NCBI GenBank assembly: GCA_943332615.1 | Contig: CALQQB010000002.1 | Span: forward strand, 62,001 to 126,000 | Length of the DNA stretch: 64,000 nt | Direction of reading: 5' to 3' | Origin: Phenylobacterium deserti | Lineage (GTDB): Bacteria; Pseudomonadota; Alphaproteobacteria; Caulobacterales; Caulobacteraceae | In this document: positions 63,044 to 64,000 of the stretch, one piece after another | Layout: every line of letters starts with the position of its first letter | Position numbering within the stretch: position 1 is the stretch's first letter | Translations under genes and position numbers: made by a program | The notes under the pieces: model-generated | What the model was told of the DNA's origin: nothing | Seen by the model: only the letters and a program-made list of their open reading frames with translations | The model's database searches: none

Positions 63044-63375
63044 GCGGACTCCCCAGGCGGTCGTGTGGCGACCGTCGCCCCGCCCCTATGTGGGGCCGGC
63101 GCCTCGCGGCCACAACGCACGTGGCGATGCGATGGATGCATGGCCGGCCGCCGCGCGGCTGAAACCGGACGCCATCAGCGCGCAGCCTGGAATTCCCTGG
63201 CGATTCAGCGGGTCGCAAGCGGAGGGCGTGGCGATGGCGCCGTCGCAGGCAAACCGCAGAGATCGCGGCGCGTTCGCGCAGGACACAAAGCGGCGGTAAG
63301 CCCGGACATTTCCGCGTCCTCTGCGCCTCAGCGGTTAGCCTTGTGAAGCCGTAAAGGCTCCGTGGCGACCGACGA

Positions 63376-63729
63376 GGCTGGGGGCGCTGGAAGACGAGTT
63401 CGGGCGAGGCTGATGATCAAGACATGGGACAAGCGACGCGCGAGCGCGCGAGGGGGTTTGAATTCACTTGAGAAAGAGCGCGGAGAAGTTCTTGGTTTGT
63501 TCTTAACACCAGCATCGGCCTGAGGCAAGGATTTTCAGACTGGCGGTGGTGGCGGGACCGGGACGTCGGTGACAGAGTTTCCGGGCAGGCAAGGTCGGCG
63601 CGTTCCGGACGGAGGCGTTTGGCGGCGTTTCGTGTCGACATGGTCCCCGGCTTCGCCGGACCCACGACGCGACCGTCCTCCCAGGTCCAATGGGTATGGT
63701 GTCGACGTGTTCTCCCCTGTCACCGTAAC
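63376..63729. repeat. long intergenic repeat, copy B (partner at 2651-3023)
   Basis: Same orientation and block order as copy A, from GGCTGGGGGCGCTGGAAGACG to GTCACCGTAAC. It contains about 38 bp (GCGTTCCGGACGGAGGCG and on, near 63599-63637) missing in A and lacks about 70 bp present in A. The block GAGGGGGTTTGAATTCACTT, continuing GAGAAAGAGCG, is identical in both copies. Confidence 0.75.
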
Positions 63730-63768
63730 CCCCTGATCTTCATCCAGCTCAGACCAGCGTCTCGGCGC

Positions 63769-63792
63769 TTCTTACGCTCATATGCGTAAGAA
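63769..63792. promoter_or_regulatory. TTCTTACGC-N6-GCGTAAGAA inverted repeat
   Basis: Perfect 9-bp arms (63769-63777 and 63784-63792) around TCATAT. Two more GCGTAA copies follow at 63809-63814 and 63819-63824, ten bases apart, i.e. one helical turn. The set lies about 60-110 bp before the start of the truncated gene. It looks like an operator for a transcription factor; identity unknown. Confidence 0.45.
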
Positions 63793-63843
63793 ATTGCGCG
63801 AATGCACCGCGTAACGTTGCGTAATTTCATGATCAGGCTGCGC

Positions 63844-63859
63844 CTAATTATTTAATTAG
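63844..63859. promoter_or_regulatory. CTAATTA-TT-TAATTAG palindrome
   Basis: Perfect 7-bp arms around TT, 24 bp before the ATG at 63883, and the most AT-rich spot in the region. It could be part of the promoter (around -10) or a second operator. Confidence 0.4.
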
Positions 63860-63882
63860 AACGAACGGGGGCGGAATAAAAA

Positions 63883-64000
63883 ATGCGCTTACTAATGCGG
63901 GTGCAGATATTGAAATCGCTCTCGATATTTTCTGCCCTAGTCTATTTGTGTCTCGTAACCAGCGCTTACGCCCAAGCCGTAAAGGTTGATGGCGGCGCCC
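63883..64000 (+). CDS. N-terminus of an exported protein, cut by the window end
   Basis: Only 39 codons are visible. ATG 63883 follows GGGGGCGGA and starts MRLLMRVQILKSLSIFSALV with YLCLVTSAYAQA next: a basic start, a hydrophobic core and an AQA cleavage site, i.e. a signal peptide. ATG 63895 is an alternative. The codons are less GC-rich than those of neighbouring genes (many A/T third positions), which may indicate transfer. The type of protein cannot be told. Confidence 0.6.
   Translation, partial: MRLLMRVQILKSLSIFSALVYLCLVTSAYAQAVKVDGGA

Larger units (their letters stand above)
63044..63882. other. ~840-bp gap holding long repeat B and a promoter region
   Basis: From 63044 to about 63375 nothing protein-like is seen on either strand apart from antisense shadows; the EgtB-EgtD promoter should lie at its left edge. 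Then repeat B (63376-63729) and the AT-rich palindromic leader of the next gene. Confidence 0.5.

Noticed and set aside
61313-63346. 677-aa plus-strand open frame opposite the EgtB-EgtD gene
   Set aside because: Shadow of the clearly recognisable minus-strand enzyme; no domain pattern.

Overview
The window is a high-GC, gene-dense piece of an alphaproteobacterial chromosome, most likely Caulobacteraceae and perhaps Phenylobacterium. The main reasons are the core block rpoZ–rsh–pyrE–pdxJ–acpS ... lepB–rnc–era–recO–parC on one strand, the smpB–dapA / soluble lytic transglycosylase neighbourhood, many two-component genes, a TonB receptor and family-specific intergenic repeats. The genus is an inference. 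I saw no rRNA, tRNA, CRISPR array, prophage or intact insertion sequence.

Layout. 1–2.6 kb: alpha/beta hydrolase, a ParD/ParE-like toxin–antitoxin pair and a secreted protein of unknown function. 2.65–3.02 kb: first copy of a ~355-bp dispersed repeat whose second copy lies at 63.4–63.7 kb. 3.0–7.7 kb (minus): membrane protein, MgtC/DUF4010 protein, ParB-like protein and cupin with overlapping ends, then an octaheme cytochrome c overlapping a membrane cytochrome-b-like protein. 8.2–10.6 kb: phytanoyl-CoA dioxygenase-like protein and a beta-lactamase-fold hydrolase. 10.6–25.6 kb: the housekeeping block (topoisomerase IV, RecO, Era, RNase III, signal peptidase, AcpS, PdxJ, PyrE, Rsh, omega), interrupted between lepB and acpS by a transporter, two small proteins and a hybrid histidine kinase. 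25.6–31.3 kb: possible regulator remnant, TonB receptor, sulfotransferase, TauD-type dioxygenase and folK. 31.4–37.3 kb: NYN ribonuclease, family-5 uracil-DNA glycosylase, M20 peptidase, ankyrin protein, D-aminoacylase-type amidohydrolase and alpha/beta hydrolase. 37.3–42.2 kb: gamma carbonic anhydrase-like protein, acetyltransferase, SmpB, DapA and lytic transglycosylase. 42.2–50.0 kb: TetR regulator, two RNA methyltransferases, HrpB helicase, amino-acid permease and a glyoxalase-II-like hydrolase. 50.1–56.7 kb: two-component hub (OmpR/EnvZ-like pair, two stand-alone receivers, FixJ-like regulator, MASE1-PAS kinase). 57–60.5 kb: three-part MacAB-type export system. 60.6–63.0 kb: KGG stress protein and an EgtB–EgtD fusion for ergothioneine. 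The window ends in the first codons of a secreted protein behind an AT-rich promoter.

The items I find most unusual are the MacA-type adaptor with a Spy/CpxP-like helical insert, the single-chain EgtB–EgtD enzyme (domain order opposite to fungal Egt1), folK with its conserved N-terminus encoded upstream of any ATG/GTG/TTG, the octaheme cytochrome module, and the signalling hub with shared CCTATAC sites. None of these alone proves a new system. All assignments rest on reading motifs by eye, without searches.
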